Below, piece by piece: positions 1-12,561 of a DNA stretch of 64,000 nt. A model generated the notes under the pieces. The model saw only the letters and a program-made list of their open reading frames with translations. It did not search any database and had not been told where the DNA came from. The stretch covers positions 4,990,606 to 5,054,605 of the forward strand of contig CM075856.1 of the NCBI GenBank assembly GCA_037975125.1, in the 5' to 3' direction. A program made the translations under genes and the position numbers. Within the stretch, counting starts at the first letter, position 1, and each line of letters opens with the position of its first letter. Origin of the DNA: Latrodectus hesperus. Taxonomy: Eukaryota > Arthropoda > Arachnida > Araneae > Theridiidae.

Positions 1-640
1 CAAGATGCGCTCGAAAGCCTCTTCAGCCAAATTAGAGGTTCGGAAGATTCAATGACCATCCTTCTCCTTCTGAAGTAATTATTCGCTTAAAAAAATATTG
101 CTCGCCAATAAATTACTTAATTTGTCACCGAAAGTAAACTCTTTAGAAAATGGAGCAGACGTTTATTTAACAAGTGAAATGTTAGACTCTGCATTTAATG
201 TAAAAGAACGTAAAGAAATTATCAATTCTTTTGATTCTCAGGATGATGAATTAAATCGTGAATATTTAATTAATCCCTTACCTTTATCTTGGGAAAATGA
301 ACTTGCCTCTCTTCCACTCCAAATTGTGATATATCTCTATTTGAAAAAGGAGCTATGGTTCATGTGGCAGGTTATATTGCTTATAAAATTAAAGATAATT
401 TACTTGGAACTATATCAAGAAATTCAGTCGCTATTCCCAATCATTCCGAGTGGATTAATTTAATTTCTGCTAGGGGACTTACTGTTCCAGCAAAAGCCTG
501 GATAGAAACTATAAAACAAATGGACATAATGCTTCGCAAATTTCATGCCGATTTAAAGGAAAAAATGTCATAGAAATATTAATAAATGAAACAGAGTCTT
601 ATTTTCCTACTGTAAATCGAAAGGCAATTAAACTTTTTTG
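1..640 (+). pseudogene. P-element (THAP9-like) transposase, C-terminal fragment
   Basis: The first bases read DALESLFSQIRGSEDS, the block typical of the C-terminal half of P-element/THAP9-type transposases. Reading then continues in other frames: near 98-300 it covers a region with LSPKVNSLENG and LTSEMLDSAFNVKERKE, and from 355 it reads VAGYIAYKI followed by NHSEWINLISARGLTVPAK, another conserved block of the family. At least two frameshifts and an in-frame stop near 80 separate these pieces, so no transposase can be made. In the family the protein binds terminal repeats and cuts and pastes the element in the nucleus. The fragment has no promoter or start of its own here. Family assignment rests on block order and on agreement with the second copy at 18.9-19.5 kb. 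Confidence 0.72.
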
Positions 641-1075
641 ACGCTTAAGAACATTTATACGAATTAGGTATTTAAATAGAAATGCAGCGATAGTAACTCA
701 TAATAAAACTCAAAAAAAAAAAAAAAAAAAAAACAAGAAATGTGTCAACAGTCAAAAAATCAAGATAAACTAAAGCTAATAGGTAAATATATTTTTATAT
801 TGGTTATACAATTTTAAGTTAATTTCAATATTAATAATAATTTTTTTGGGTTTATTAAAAAATAATTGCAAATATACTAAATATTTGAGAGGCATTTGTA
901 GTTTTTTTCACTCTGATTAAAAACAAAATGAACTTAAAAATAAAAAAATAAGTATTTTGCTTAGAAACTCCAGGCAGTTTATTCTCCTTCGATGCCTGAC
1001 TACGTCATCAACGGCTATTTCCGGTGACAGTTTTGGGGAGCATTTGAGCCAGCCCTTCTCTTTCTCTAGCCCTGG
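1..1075 (+). mobile_element. P/THAP-type DNA transposon, copy 1 (3' part only)
   Basis: The start of the window cuts into this element, so only the 3' portion is present. It matches the second copy at 17960-19895 along its length: transposase C-terminal coding, a poly-A stretch near 712-733, then a 3' non-coding end with the shared stretch GACTACGTCATCAACGGC. The terminus is called at the CTAGCCCTGG near 1066-1075 because the two copies stop matching just after it, and because in copy 2 this end mirrors the opposite end. The 5' end lies outside the window. Confidence 0.75.
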
Positions 1076-2786
1076 CTAACAGCCCTCAGGAAAATGGTTG
1101 ACAATGCTATCTTTGAGTCTTCTATCTATCATTTTTACGAAGACAGCTTTGAAAAGCGACATCAATCCCTTACCCACACTTTGGGGAATAGGGTGATTAT
1201 TTTAAAAATAAGATGTGAATCATTGTTCGCCTGCAGTGCTCCACCCTCTTTCCTAGAGAAAAAGGCACAATTTCTAGTGTTTAATGCTCCACTATATTCA
1301 CAGTTGCATGCTCTGCAACTTATCTCTGAAATCAGTTTACTCATCTAACTGATAACCCTTGGCGAGGAAAAAAGCTGTTTTCTTTGGGTAGTCCATCCCG
1401 CAATCCTTTACGCCTACAAAGAGAAGTGCCATGAAGTTTGACACCGATCCCATGCAGGACTAGGCAGAAAAAAAAAAAAAAAAAAGAAAAAAAGCTGGCT
1501 CATCGCTTTTTAGTGTCCGAGAGAGAATCGTGGGAGTTTCAGAAGTGGAAGGACGTCGAATCGATCAGCTGATTTTTGTTTGTATAAATAAAAACATTTT
1601 TTTTTAGTTTAAAACTGTGTTTTTATTCATTGAAAAGTGATTCAATCCAGTGATGAAAAGTGATGATTGAAAGTATTCCTGTAGTGACTACCACAGGAAG
1701 TAGAATTATTCAGCCGAGTTGTCGGCAAGTGTTCCCGTAAGGGGAAAAACTCTGTTGTCATGGTGTCGTCAGGGGTAGTAAAGACCCCAAACAAAGGACT
1801 CGAAGAGTCAATGAATTGAGAGATGCTTAACGCTCGAACTTTCCAAAATAATGAAATTCCGGAGAAATTCCTCAAAATTATATTGATTATAAACTGTTTA
1901 ATTTTGTCAATAATGAAATAAAAGAAGAAATTAATATAAAAATCATCCAAATAAATGCCGAAATCATTACTATTGAAACAGGCATTGAAAATCAGAAAAA
2001 AATTTCATTTGACCGTAAGAAAGACATGCATCCAAAGACTAAAAATAAAGCCTTCAATTTTTTTTTTGTTCAAGAGTAAAGGGATCGAGCCAGAGAATTT
2101 CTGTTCCAAAAAACATGGTCTTGCCATTTACTTATCACTGTGAACCCTTTTGAAAATACTTTGACATAGCATAGATGACCGCTGTTTAAATTCTAGTCTA
2201 GGATACACTGATTATTCGGACTATGTTCTTGATATAAAAAATAAACTTAGACTCTTAGACTGATCTTCCTAATCACATTTTTCTAATTTTGATACATCTA
2301 ATTACAATTTTTTATAAAGCTCTTTAACTTTACTAATTTCACTATATCCCAATTTTACTGTCAAATAAATTATCTTTTTTCCGGAAAGAATGCGTATAAA
2401 TGTTTGATTTTCTAAAAATCCTTGAAAAACGTATTCAAAAAAGAAAAAACAATTCATTTACGAATCCAACGATTTTAGGTAAATGAAAAATAAATATTTT
2501 TACTACAAATGTTGTTGTATTCTTTGAAAAATGGGCATAATAATTTAATATCATTATCAAAATAATTTAAATTCATTCATAATTTAATTCATTTATAATT
2601 AAAAGTAACCTTTTAATTATAAATTATTATAAATGAATTAAATGAATTAACAGCATTTTACTTGTACTTTGTGATAAAGACGATATTTTTAATTCTAAAT
2701 GTAATAAGTTTATTTTTAAACGGTGATATTTTGACTCAATATTTGAAATAAAGTAAATCTAAGTTTTTTTCGTTAAGAAACGCATA

Positions 2787-2788
<2 letters not shown>
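1076..2788. other. Decayed, unassigned sequence between a transposon end and a (TA)n tract
   Basis: This stretch holds an A-rich run at 1470-1493 and a patch of higher G+C at 1370-1560 and 1685-1810. From about 1750 on the plus strand short readable pieces such as SSGVVKTPNKGLEESMN and, in another frame near 1900, VNNEIKEEINIKI look like the remains of a mobile-element ORF, but I cannot name the family. An imperfect A+T-rich inverted repeat lies at about 2585-2640. No gene can be supported. Confidence 0.4.

Positions 2789-2854
<66 letters not shown>
2789..2854. repeat. (TA)n microsatellite
   Basis: Pure alternating TA run of about 66 bases. Confidence 0.97.
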
Positions 2855-2859
<5 letters not shown>

Positions 2860-3633
2860 GTTTGAGCTACTTAAAAAAATAAAGATTTAATTTATTTTTA
2901 TTTCATTTTCATTAAAATTTGGAGTTACATTAATTTTCTTATGTCTACAGTTTCTAAGGAGTTAGGAACTATCTATCTCTTAATTTCAACTACTGGCTGT
3001 TTAAAATGGTCATTGGACGCTTTTCTTAACATTATAAAATGGACAGATGATTTGTCTTTTTTGGTTCAGGAGAAATTAGGAAAAATTTAAGTTTAGCTCA
3101 TTTTAAATGCAAGGAGCGCAGACCTAATATATTTCCCTGAGAATTCCTAATTTTTTATTACATTCTTTTAATTTCTTTAAAACTCCAACTTAAATTAGTA
3201 TATGTTTCCTTTAAAAACAAAGCTGTCAAACGACAATTTTTTAAAAGTTATACATTGCTCCCCCCCCAATAATGCTTACATAGTTTTTCTTTTCAATATC
3301 TAATTATTTATTGTTTGTTTAAATTTAGAGCACACTTTTGCAGCTATATCTAGTGAAAGTTAAAATATATGTAAACTAAAAATATTTTGTGAAATAACAT
3401 TGCTAAGAATTAGAAGTTATCAAGAAAAAACTTTGTTATAATAGTGATTAAATTAATCCCTGTTAATGATTTAAAAACTAAACGGAAAAAACATCCAATA
3501 GTTTTTCATTTCAAAGCAATAAAATTAGAAATATTGTAGAAAGAATTATTTGTGGTTTGATTCGTTTTGAAACTTGTAAAGAAATACAAAGAGAACTCAA
3601 CAAGCCCTTTCTTTTCTTTTCATGGTATTGTAT

Positions 3634-3806
3634 GCCGAGCTGGCAGCCGACTGGTTAACGCTCTTGCCTTCGGTTCAACAGTTCGTGGGTTCGAATCCCA
3701 CCTTGGGCAGGGATGTTTGTAGTGGTTCGGAATCCACTTTAAACCGTAGGTCCCGGTCTAATTAGCCCTCGTATGCAAAAAATGACCGTTGAGCGACAAA
3801 CAAACC
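3634..3806 (+). mobile_element. tRNA-derived SINE, family A (well preserved)
   Basis: The head begins GCCGAGCTGGCAGCCGACTG, in which TGGCAGCCGACTGG fits a pol III A box, and GGTTCGAATCCCA about 40 bases later fits a B box. The body includes GTAGTGGTTCGGAATCCACT and CCGGTCTAATTAGCCCTCGT, and the tail is a short A/C-rich CAAACAAAC. Near-identical copies occur at 20421 and 40417, with decayed ones at 22098 and 25600. This proves an interspersed family and not a single tRNA gene. There is no tRNA-like 3' half. Confidence 0.88.
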
Positions 3807-5754
3807 AATCATTGAATTGAATGATACTGAAAATAAAAATTTTTTACTACACGATTATATTATGGCATTTAGAATTTATTAATACTAATATTAATTGCAA
3901 AAAATTACAGTGTTCAGTTTAGTTGATAGTTGTTTAATCTTGAATTGAATTTGGAAAAAATAATAATTTGATTCTTTGTAAGTCACTCTAAGGAATATCA
4001 TAATAAGAGTAAGTTCGCTAAACTACCTATTGTTTGTGAAATCGAATAACATGGCTATAGAAAACGCTCTTGAAAAGTATGGAAACGGTAAAAATCAACA
4101 GAAATATGCATTTGACCAATTTATGCACTCAACACAGCTTGAATAAACACCCTTATTCCTTGAGAAATAATAAAATTATTCACTATTTTCAAATTTGCTT
4201 TTTCAGAAAATCAGTCGTAAGTTCCTTTTTTAAGCATTGTAACATTTCTTTTTTATTAAAAACTAAAATTTTTTAACATTTAAGTATCTGGATCAAAATC
4301 CATAGCCATTTCCTTGAAAACATATAATATTTTCAATTTTATTTTCATTTAATTCTAGCAGAACGTTTTTGTTGACATTGGATTAAAGGAATATACCTTT
4401 CATGAAAATATTGCACATTTTAAGGACAGTATAAACATAAAAGAATAAACATAAAAAATATCATAATCTGAAAAATAGAACAATATTTCTTAGAGAGAAT
4501 TATAGATCATAGTAGATTCTCTATTAAGATATTATTTGATATATTGATTTATAAAGAACACAATGTTATGATGGTGAAATCGTATAATAATTAATGTTGT
4601 CTCTTGAAAATTAATCAAGAAAAAAATTGATCAAATGCACGATATATCACTTTTCTTAGTTCTAGTATGTAATCAATGCAATAAAATTTAAGGCTTATTT
4701 ATAGTCTACTAAAAATTTTCTACGAAATAAAAATGCACGCGGCGATATAAACGCTGAATATTTTTTATTACAATAGAAATTAAACATTTCACATACATTA
4801 TAAATGTGAAAGATTTATTCTCCTTTGCTTCTTCTTTTCTTAGGAATATATTACTTAAATATCATACTTCCAATGAATTATATCACTACATGAATAGAGC
4901 TAAATTCTACGGGATGATTATACTTTTTTTAAAGGAAACTTTAAAAAGGACTTCTGAAAAATCAGATTTTTATCAATTCCCTCACTTATTATAATTTTAA
5001 TAAAGATTTATCGTATTGTCATATTTGTAATATCATATAAGCCTAGTAATTTTTGATAAATTTATTTACCAAAAGTTTTATAAAATCTGATACTACATCA
5101 TAATTTTTTGTCAAAAGGGAGATACACTTCATTCTTCATTTGATCGTTAATCTCGTATATTAGTGTAATTAATTTACTTAATTAAAAGTGTCTCCAAAAT
5201 ACTGTTTTAATTCCTATCAATCAATACCAGTCCATTTTGATTTATAGTTTTTTTTATTATTACCAACCTAAATTTGAAGATTTGTAGCCATTTCTGTTTC
5301 TTCAGCAAAGAAGTATATAAAAAAATTATCCATAGATAAAACAAATGAAACATTTTACTCAGTATTTTATTTATGCAGCTATAGTTGAAGTTTTTAAATT
5401 TAAAATTAATATATTTGTTATCTGCATTAGCATTATGGCCAAACAAAGTTAAGTGACTTTGATGAATTAATATCTTTATTGTCATCAAAAAAGAATCATT
5501 TAATTCAAATTTGTCATAGCACCATTATTTGTAAAGTATTTTTTTTTAATAATTCAGATGCTTTCTGATTTTTTCAACTGTCAAATCCTCAAAATATGGA
5601 GCCATTAAAATTTTTTTCGTTTAACTGAAAAAAAAGTTAATTTGAATATAATTTAAAAAACTCTATTCGAAATATAAGGACTAATTTTTTCTTTAAAAAA
5701 AATCTCTGTGCTCGGTATTTCTCCAAAATTCTTCTCATTAGTTACTTTCAAATT
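3807..5754. other. A+T-rich non-coding stretch
   Basis: Only short chance ORFs rich in Phe, Ile, Lys and Asn are present. No conserved motif, repeat pair or splice-flanked exon was seen. Confidence 0.6.
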
Positions 5755-5945
5755 TTATTACTTTCGGATCCCAATGTCCGGTCTTCTTCAACTCCCCGAA
5801 CGAAATCTGATCGGAAGAATGTGGAGGAGCTAGAAAGAGGGACGAAATCCCATGGTACACCTGCAGTCCCACAGCTGCGTTCTGAGAATTGACTTTCACA
5901 GAATGTTACTTTTACCGCCGGAAGGAAAAATATATCATTCCGATA
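5755..5945 (-). other. G+C-richer island, possible exon or old mobile-element piece
   Basis: This 190-base patch stands out against its surroundings. On the minus strand it is open for about 60 codons and includes VNSQNAAVGLQVYHG and SFGELKKTGHWDPK. The minus strand has AG dinucleotides just upstream of the open part and GTAAT at its end, which could serve as splice sites, but both are weak. The protein is not recognised and no other exon is visible nearby. A decayed transposon piece is equally possible. Confidence 0.25.
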
Positions 5946-6483
5946 AACAATTAATACATTTGGTATCTTTAAGCTGAAAATACTTTTTTAACATGCAAAT
6001 TCAGGCAACATTATCTATTTGTAAATAAAATAAAAAAATAATAAGTCATACAAAATGAATTTAAAATATAATTCATAGCAATTTTTTCCTCAGTCTAGTA
6101 TAAATTTTTTTAAGTAATGCTGTCTCAATACAATTTTTTAAATTTCTCATTAATTCAAAATCTTATCAAAAATTATTTAAAAGTTTTGACAAAAAAAGAG
6201 ATTTTCTCATTTTAACAGTTTTAAATGTAATCACATATTATAAAACACATTTTAATCAGCTATTCAGCACAAATGTGTTGAATTTTAAGTTTAAGTAAAA
6301 ATAGCCTGCAGATAAAATTTTACTTTTAATTCCAGCAACTGTTACATAATTCACAATGATTGACTAAAATGACATAAAATACTATCATCTTCTAAGATAA
6401 ATTTGAAACTTTAGCTGTTAGTTAATAAAAGAAAATTTTATTCAGTTTTAGGAAAGATTAATGTTACAATAAAAAATCTAGTT

Positions 6484-6524
6484 AGGCGTCGTGTATAAAA
6501 ATGACCATTGAGCGACACAAACAT
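6484..6524 (+). mobile_element. SINE family A, 3' scrap
   Basis: The stretch AAAATGACCATTGAGCGACA matches the 3' part of the SINE copies at 3634 and 20421. The head and body are missing. Confidence 0.5.
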
Positions 6525-6805
6525 TTCATTAAAAAATATGAATGCTTATTTATATAAAAGTAAGAGAATTTATGTAACAGTGAGATATTCTTCTTTGCAA
6601 CAAATGTAAGTGTTGAAACACAACTATGTGGTGACAAAACAGGATTCCTATTACAGGATTATTTTCTTAGGATTTTAAGCAAGAATAAATTCAATTTTTA
6701 CTTGAACAACTTCATTCATGTGATTGAAATCTATCAAACTATATTTTGTAATAAAAGTATGTCAAACTTTAGGTTGAATTTTTATAAGATGGCAATGTTA
6801 ATTAC

Positions 6806-6871
6806 AAGAAATACTAACATATTTAACAGAATGTCCATTGTATCATTCTGTTAAATATGTTAGTATTTCTT
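6806..6871. repeat. Perfect 28-bp inverted repeat with a 10-base loop
   Basis: The left arm (6806-6833, starting AAGAAATACTAACATATTTA) and right arm (6844-6871) are exact reverse complements, separated by TCCATTGTAT. A third partial, diverged copy of the arm (ATGCTAACATATTCAACA) follows near 6888. It could be a miniature fold-back element or the product of a replication template switch; no target duplication is obvious. Confidence 0.93.
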
Positions 6872-8020
6872 AAACTAAACAGTTAAAAAATGCTAACATA
6901 TTCAACAATGACTAATTTACAATTAAACAAGGCTCATCTTTTCTTAGAGAAAATATAAATCAAATTCAAATTAAATGTTTTAACTTTAACTTTATTTTGC
7001 TATTTAAAATGTATTATTTAAAATATTGAATGAACAGTTAATATAATATTTTGTATTATATCTCAAAAATAGATTTGATTTAATTTTATTACTTGAATTC
7101 GTATAAGAGGCTATCGACTGTTTAAATTATTGATTGATTTTTTACTATTGAAGTAAGACTAGAATACATTATATAAATTATGAAGCAAATACACTATTTA
7201 TTGAAGTTCATTCTCTCAAGTATTTAAATTGAATAAGAAACTTTTCTAGGAAACAATAAACAAAATTCATTTTATATGATATGAAAATTAAATAAACTGT
7301 TATTAAATAATTTATTAATAACTTATTGAAAAATATTTAATACAAGAATTTAACTATGAAACTTTTCACTTGTTAATAAATTACTGTTACTAATTTTAAT
7401 TTGTAGTATATGAATAGTAATTTAGTTAAGTTTATTTAAATAATATAATGATTCCGGTTTATTTATGAAATGTATGTAGACAAATATAACTCATTTATAG
7501 AAAACAAAGTACAATTTCGGCTGGCTATGTACAAAAATCTTATAATGAAATTACTTAAAAAATAAAAATTTAAATTCTCAATGTTATATTAAAATCTACC
7601 TTATATGCAATACTCAAGATGCACGTTGAAATATACATTAATTTTTAATAGTTCTCATTTGTGCAGAACTAACAGTCATTAATATATGTAACAGATTCTA
7701 CATTGAAGTGGCATAATATAACAGAAATAATAATTATCAAAACTTGAAAGCTCTTTTCTTGGTTCAAATTGCTTGTCGTCTAATAAAAATAATTAAGAAA
7801 AATGATAAAATAAGAATGGAAATTAAAAAGACCTAGAATTCAGCATTTAAAATTTAAAAAAAAATACAGCACAAAAGCAAGCTGTAAGTCGAAAAAAAGC
7901 GAAAAAAGTATTCTATTATTTTATAAGAAATTCCCTTCCAATACGTCATTAACTCCGCCTAGTTCTAAACAAACGTCATTAACCCCTCCTCTTTGCTTGA
8001 CGTTATCTGTAATCTCAATA

Positions 8021-8062
8021 AGCAATCTTGTTATGGTGCTATAGCACCATAACAAGATTGCT
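8021..8062. repeat. Perfect 42-bp palindrome
   Basis: The sequence from 8021 (AGCAATCTTGTTATGGTGCT) to 8062 equals its own reverse complement, so the arms are 21 bases with no spacer. It lies just upstream of a decayed jockey-like gag ORF. Confidence 0.96.
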
Positions 8063-8099
8063 ATCATCATTCTCTTGGCGTCATATTTGTCAAGGAATT

Positions 8100-8770
8100 T
8101 GGCGTAGAATCGGAGCAGTTATGCTTACGGAAATAAGTAGTAAACCAAGCAAATAAACCAACAAGCCCAGAAAATACAGAAAAAACCAGCGAATTAATAC
8201 AAAAATCCAGCATCGAACCTTCAACCCCCAAAACACACAAAATTCAAACGCTTCTCAGGTACAAAATCAGGACAGTAATAAGATAGAGGCTCTTAAAAGA
8301 TCCCCAGTATTAATAAAAAGCACAGGGAGTGCTAAAAGATTAATAAATGTTATACAAGAAAAAACACAAAAAATAACATAAACATCAAAACTTCAAGAGA
8401 GCACCTCAAAGTCACATGCAACGACACACAGACACCCATAGAAAACTTACGCAACATTTACAATTAAATAACGTTGATTATTTTGTCATCCCAGGACTGG
8501 GAAAAAAGCCAGTAAAAATTGTCATCAAAGGACTCCCCATTCACATGCCAATTGAAGAAATAAAAGAGGATCTTGAAGCCCTCAACTTTAACTTAGCAAA
8601 AATAACCCAATTTAGGCGATCAAAAGATCAATTTAAATTACCAATATTTCAGGTACAGCTAAATAAAACAAACAATTTAGAAGACATATATAAAAAAGAG
8701 GAACTTTGTTCCATAATAGTTTGTTACCCTAGTACAAACTTAAATTTATATATTCAGTGCTTTTAAGTTT
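8100..8770 (+). pseudogene. Jockey-like LINE ORF1 (gag) with PRE/C2HC-type domain, decayed
   Basis: The clear part is an open stretch from 8416 to 8766. It contains VKIVIKGLPIHMPIEEIKED, LEALNFNLAKITQFRR and LPIFQVQLNKTNNLEDIYK. This pattern (a positively charged strand, a GLP turn, the I/E-rich helix and the PLPIF-Q/V-L strand) is that of the PRE_C2HC domain that precedes the zinc knuckles in jockey-type gag proteins. Upstream, from about 8120, a low-complexity Lys/Thr/Asn-rich leader is readable in several frames and is broken by stops. In the family, ORF1 protein binds the element RNA and accompanies it to the nucleus. After 8766 the frame runs into unrelated A+T-rich sequence, and the zinc-knuckle part lies about 700 bases further on. 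Confidence 0.75.
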
Positions 8771-9420
8771 TAGTTTATTACAGCTCTATTTAATTTTTCT
8801 TTCATTTAAAATACTTGTGCGTTATTTTCAACTTTATTTTTTCTGCTATGCCTTACCGGCATACTCCTATACCATTTATTACTAACACACTTAAAATTTT
8901 ACTTTGCCGATCTGGCATTTCTATATTCATAATCGAATTATTAACTTACTGTATACGCATGCCAGTTCGTCAAAGGGGGCGTATCCCAGGTGTTTTAAAA
9001 GCACCAGATTCAGAAAATCAAACTCTGGTGTCTGATAGTTTTGGTTAAAAACTGTTATTGTCATTGTTATTATAATTTAATTATTTTCGTTAGTAATGAT
9101 AATGAATTATTTAATTGGGATATCTATTCTATCTATTCTCAAATTTTAAACTTAATTTAGTTATTATTTTATGTTTAGTATCAATAAATTAAACTTACTA
9201 TTTTTATGCAAGCCTAATTATTGGCATGCTATTAGTTTCTTAATTATTAAAGGTTCTATTAATAAAGCGAAATACTTTATAGGTATTTAAACCAATAGCT
9301 AGCGTTTCTTTAACTGCATTAAAATTTAATATTTGCAGCTCTGCTTATCGTAGTAATTATTTTGGCAATTAGCCTAATGGTGGGTATTGGTAAAATGACA
9401 TCTGCCCACAGATACTTAAA
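8771..9420. other. A+T-rich sequence splitting the gag remnant
   Basis: Unrelated, mostly A+T-rich DNA lies between the PRE-like domain and the zinc knuckle. A weak inverted repeat built on CACCAGATT and CTCTGGTG occurs at about 9000-9032. It may be an inserted element; no family was recognised. Confidence 0.35.
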
Positions 9421-9439
9421 AAGTGGTACAGACTGACAT

Positions 9440-9590
9440 AGTTTCTGTTGAGGCATACAGGCCTAGACTTGGTGCCTACCAATGTTTTAATTGCCAGGCA
9501 TGGAACCATGGCTCCTCAAACTGTTTTTGTAAACCAAATGCCTTAACCATCTGGGGTTCAGTGAAGAAAGTGCTTCATTTTTGCTTCGTG
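9440..9590 (+). pseudogene. Gag zinc-knuckle remnant
   Basis: The reading YQCFNCQAWNHGSSNC has a perfect C-x2-C-x4-H-x4-C zinc knuckle; the metal-binding residues are encoded at 9483, 9492, 9507 and 9522. Such knuckles bind RNA in gag proteins of jockey-like LINEs. The frame stays open only to the stop near 9600, where the sequence no longer resembles gag. It could be the same element as the domain at 8416, split by inserted DNA, or a separate copy. Confidence 0.55.
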
Positions 9591-10011
9591 GTGGCAACAT
9601 AGTTTTGGCTTTCACTGCAATGCAAATTTTTTACCCTTTAGAACTTGTCAAGAATACAGAAGCCTCTAACTCTTGATGAGGCGTATTTCCGTTTTACCCT
9701 GGACCACCTCACAATAATCACATTCTAATCACTTGCAGTGGGGAAAGACCATCATTCGTTGTCAGCTGAAGAAACCCACGTGTGATAGTAGTTTTCTTTG
9801 TGAATGTTCTGCTTGAAAATTTCTTCAAGTCTCTATTATAATTTTTTAATTACAATAAACATAAATTTTATTTTATTATTTTGAAAATTATCATCAATAA
9901 ATTTAATTTACTTCTACGAAGTTTTTTTATTTAAAATTCTTAAATAAATAAAAAATATATGATAGCTAACTCAATGAATATGATATTATCATAATTTTAA
10001 AATGACATTTA

Positions 10012-10176
<165 letters not shown>

Positions 10177-12440
10177 ACATATAATCATTTCTTTTTATTA
10201 AAAATCAGAATTTTTTTAAAATTTCCCAAATAGTTAAAATTGTAAAGATTTAAATAACTGTAAGAGAGCGTTCATTTGCTATTTAATTATTAATTGATTT
10301 TAATTATTGTCGATAGTTTTCAAAATCAACCCTATTTTTTAAAATCATCAAATAATTTTCAAAATTATTGAAAGAAACAGCTCTGATGCTTTAAACACAA
10401 ATTGAAGAATTTCGACAAAATTTTATAATTTTAATAGCTTAAAAAATAAAAAGCTAACTTAATTTGCTTAAAAATTGACTTCAGAGTATATTGTAAACTC
10501 TTCATTTCAGTTGAAATTTTGTAAATTTTTCATTTGAATATAAATTTTACATTCAAAAAATTTTTAAATATACTTTGAAGTCTATTGTTAGGCAATTAAT
10601 TTAGCTTTTAATTTTTTTACGTATTAAAATAACATGTATTAAAATTCATATTAATTTCTTTGTACAGAAAAATTTCTGTTTCTAACTATGCAAGAAATAT
10701 CTCTCGATATAAGATTCGTGTTGTGATTAGATATCTTTTATATTCCTTAAATTGTTTTGCACAAATAATAAAATGTTGTATCTCACGTTAAAAATTTTTA
10801 GAAAGAGAATAAAAGCAAGGAAATCTTAATGCTGTTATATCAATAGTATTCTAATAATTGAATATTTAATATAAAACATGTCAATATCACATTTTTTCAA
10901 ATATTCAAATTAGTCCTGCATTAAATATTTTTCTCTTCACTGAACTAAAGCTGTTTGCAATGCAAATCATTAACAGTGGTAAATTTAGCGAACAATTTTT
11001 TTTTAAAGACTTTTGTAAAATAAGGATTTGACTTCCTTCTTCTTTTGATGGTTATAAAATAAAAATATTTAGCTAGTTTTTTCATTAGATCAATCAAATA
11101 TTTTTAAATAGTTTTAGTAAAGAAGTAAATATTCACAAAATTTATTTTTAAGAGTAAATTCATTAACCAGAAATGAATACTTTATCTAATTTCGACAACA
11201 TTAATTTTGCATTAAAATTAACCCATTAAAAATACGTATCTTAATTTATTATTTTACCACAAAGATATAAAATTTATTTCTTATATTAAAAACATCTTAT
11301 TGAAGGTTGAATTATTTAGCTTTATATTAGAATTAAGTCACATTAAAGTTTGTTTTCGTGTGTTTACACGAAAGGAATAAAAGAGTCATAACTTATAGTA
11401 CTTATTTGAAATAATCTGTCTCAAGAATATAAACGTATAATCTTTAGTACAATTGTAATTCTGTTAGATATTGAAGTATATAAAAAACAAAGCATAACAC
11501 TTAAAATATATTCATTAAATTAGTAAATCAAAATATTTCTTTTACATGCTAAAGGAAATTTCCTATTTTCCGTAGTTTGTAGGAAACATAAACTTCTATT
11601 CAATGATTATAAACTATATTTATGAAACATTAGTTTAACATATCCTTAATTTTATGAAAAAAATTACTAATATAATTTTGAACCTCATAATTAAAGAATT
11701 AAATAGTTTAACATATTATCTGCTGTTTTCCTTATACGGAATAATGTTTGTGTGTGATTACTGAATTCAAACATTTTTTAAATTGTTAAATTGATCATTA
11801 GAGTTTATGGTGAAATTATATTATTATGTCTCTGAAATAGGTATTCATTTCTTAAACAAATATTTAAGGGAATATTTCTCGTAATTTTTCCAAAACTCGG
11901 AGTTCTTGATGTATTTTAATATCATTTGCCAGTCCTACACCAAATTATGAATTTAGTGAAAGTATGAATCAAAATTAAAGTTTTCTTGCTAAAAATTATA
12001 GCTTCTTTGTAAAGTTGTAGGCCTTAACGTAACAAAATAATATATTTTTATGTGGAATGAAGAGTAACACTATTTCCATTCTAAAATTAGAAAATATTTA
12101 TATAGTAGAATTTATTCCTCCAATGTTTGTAATTTCTTTGTGATATTAATATTTTAAACAATGGTTGAAACATGTGTACTGAAATTTTGAGTGGTGTGAA
12201 GCTATCAACATTATCAGGATTGATGGTATTGACAAATTTGTAGAACTTGGGAATTTTCAAATTCCGTGGGAAACCGATAAATTTAAATTGAAAACAAATG
12301 TAATATTGGTATAGTAAATGCACATTTCCAATCAATTTATCTTGAAAACATCTGTCTAATGATATATTCCATGTGAGCGTGTCAATAAATCGCCTTCAGT
12401 TGGCCAGAACAAGTTATTGAAATGTCATACTTTCACCCTG
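10177..12440. other. A+T-rich non-coding stretch
   Basis: No gene, element terminus or structured repeat was recognised; ORFs present are short and of A+T-driven composition. Confidence 0.6.
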
Positions 12441-12467
12441 CCATTCTTATTTGCATATCTATCCACA

Positions 12468-12504
12468 TATATAAGAGTGCGGTTTAATTTACCTTCACTC
12501 TCAG
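12468..12504 (+). promoter_or_regulatory. TATA box plus arthropod-type initiator
   Basis: TATATAAG at 12468-12475 is followed about 29 bases later by TTCACTCTCAG (12494-12504), which contains TCACT, close to the arthropod initiator consensus TCAKT. The spacing is right for a TATA/Inr core promoter. An ATG-initiated ORF follows at 12562. The promoter call is from sequence pattern alone. Confidence 0.5.
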
Positions 12505-12561
12505 AAGCTAAATTCTAGTAGTTAGTTGCATCTGTGAAAATATTACAGTTTTACAAACATT

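Larger units (their letters stand above)
5946..8020. other. A+T-rich non-coding stretch with one long hairpin
   Basis: Apart from the SINE scrap at 6484 and the inverted repeat at 6806, both listed separately, only short chance ORFs are present. Base composition is A+T rich throughout, rising in G+C only after about 7930, where the jockey-like element region starts. Confidence 0.55.

Noticed and set aside
1094..1348. 84-codon ORF just after the first P element
   Set aside because: No family resemblance and no supporting signals; judged a chance frame in decayed sequence.
3634..3720. Genuine tRNA genes at 3634, 20421, 40417, 44479, 49895 and 50832
   Set aside because: A and B boxes are present but no cloverleaf 3' half is seen, and each is followed by a shared SINE body and tail in several copies.
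8815..9048. 77-codon ORF downstream of the gag remnant
   Set aside because: Does not continue the gag domain and has no recognisable features; likely inserted or random A+T-rich DNA.
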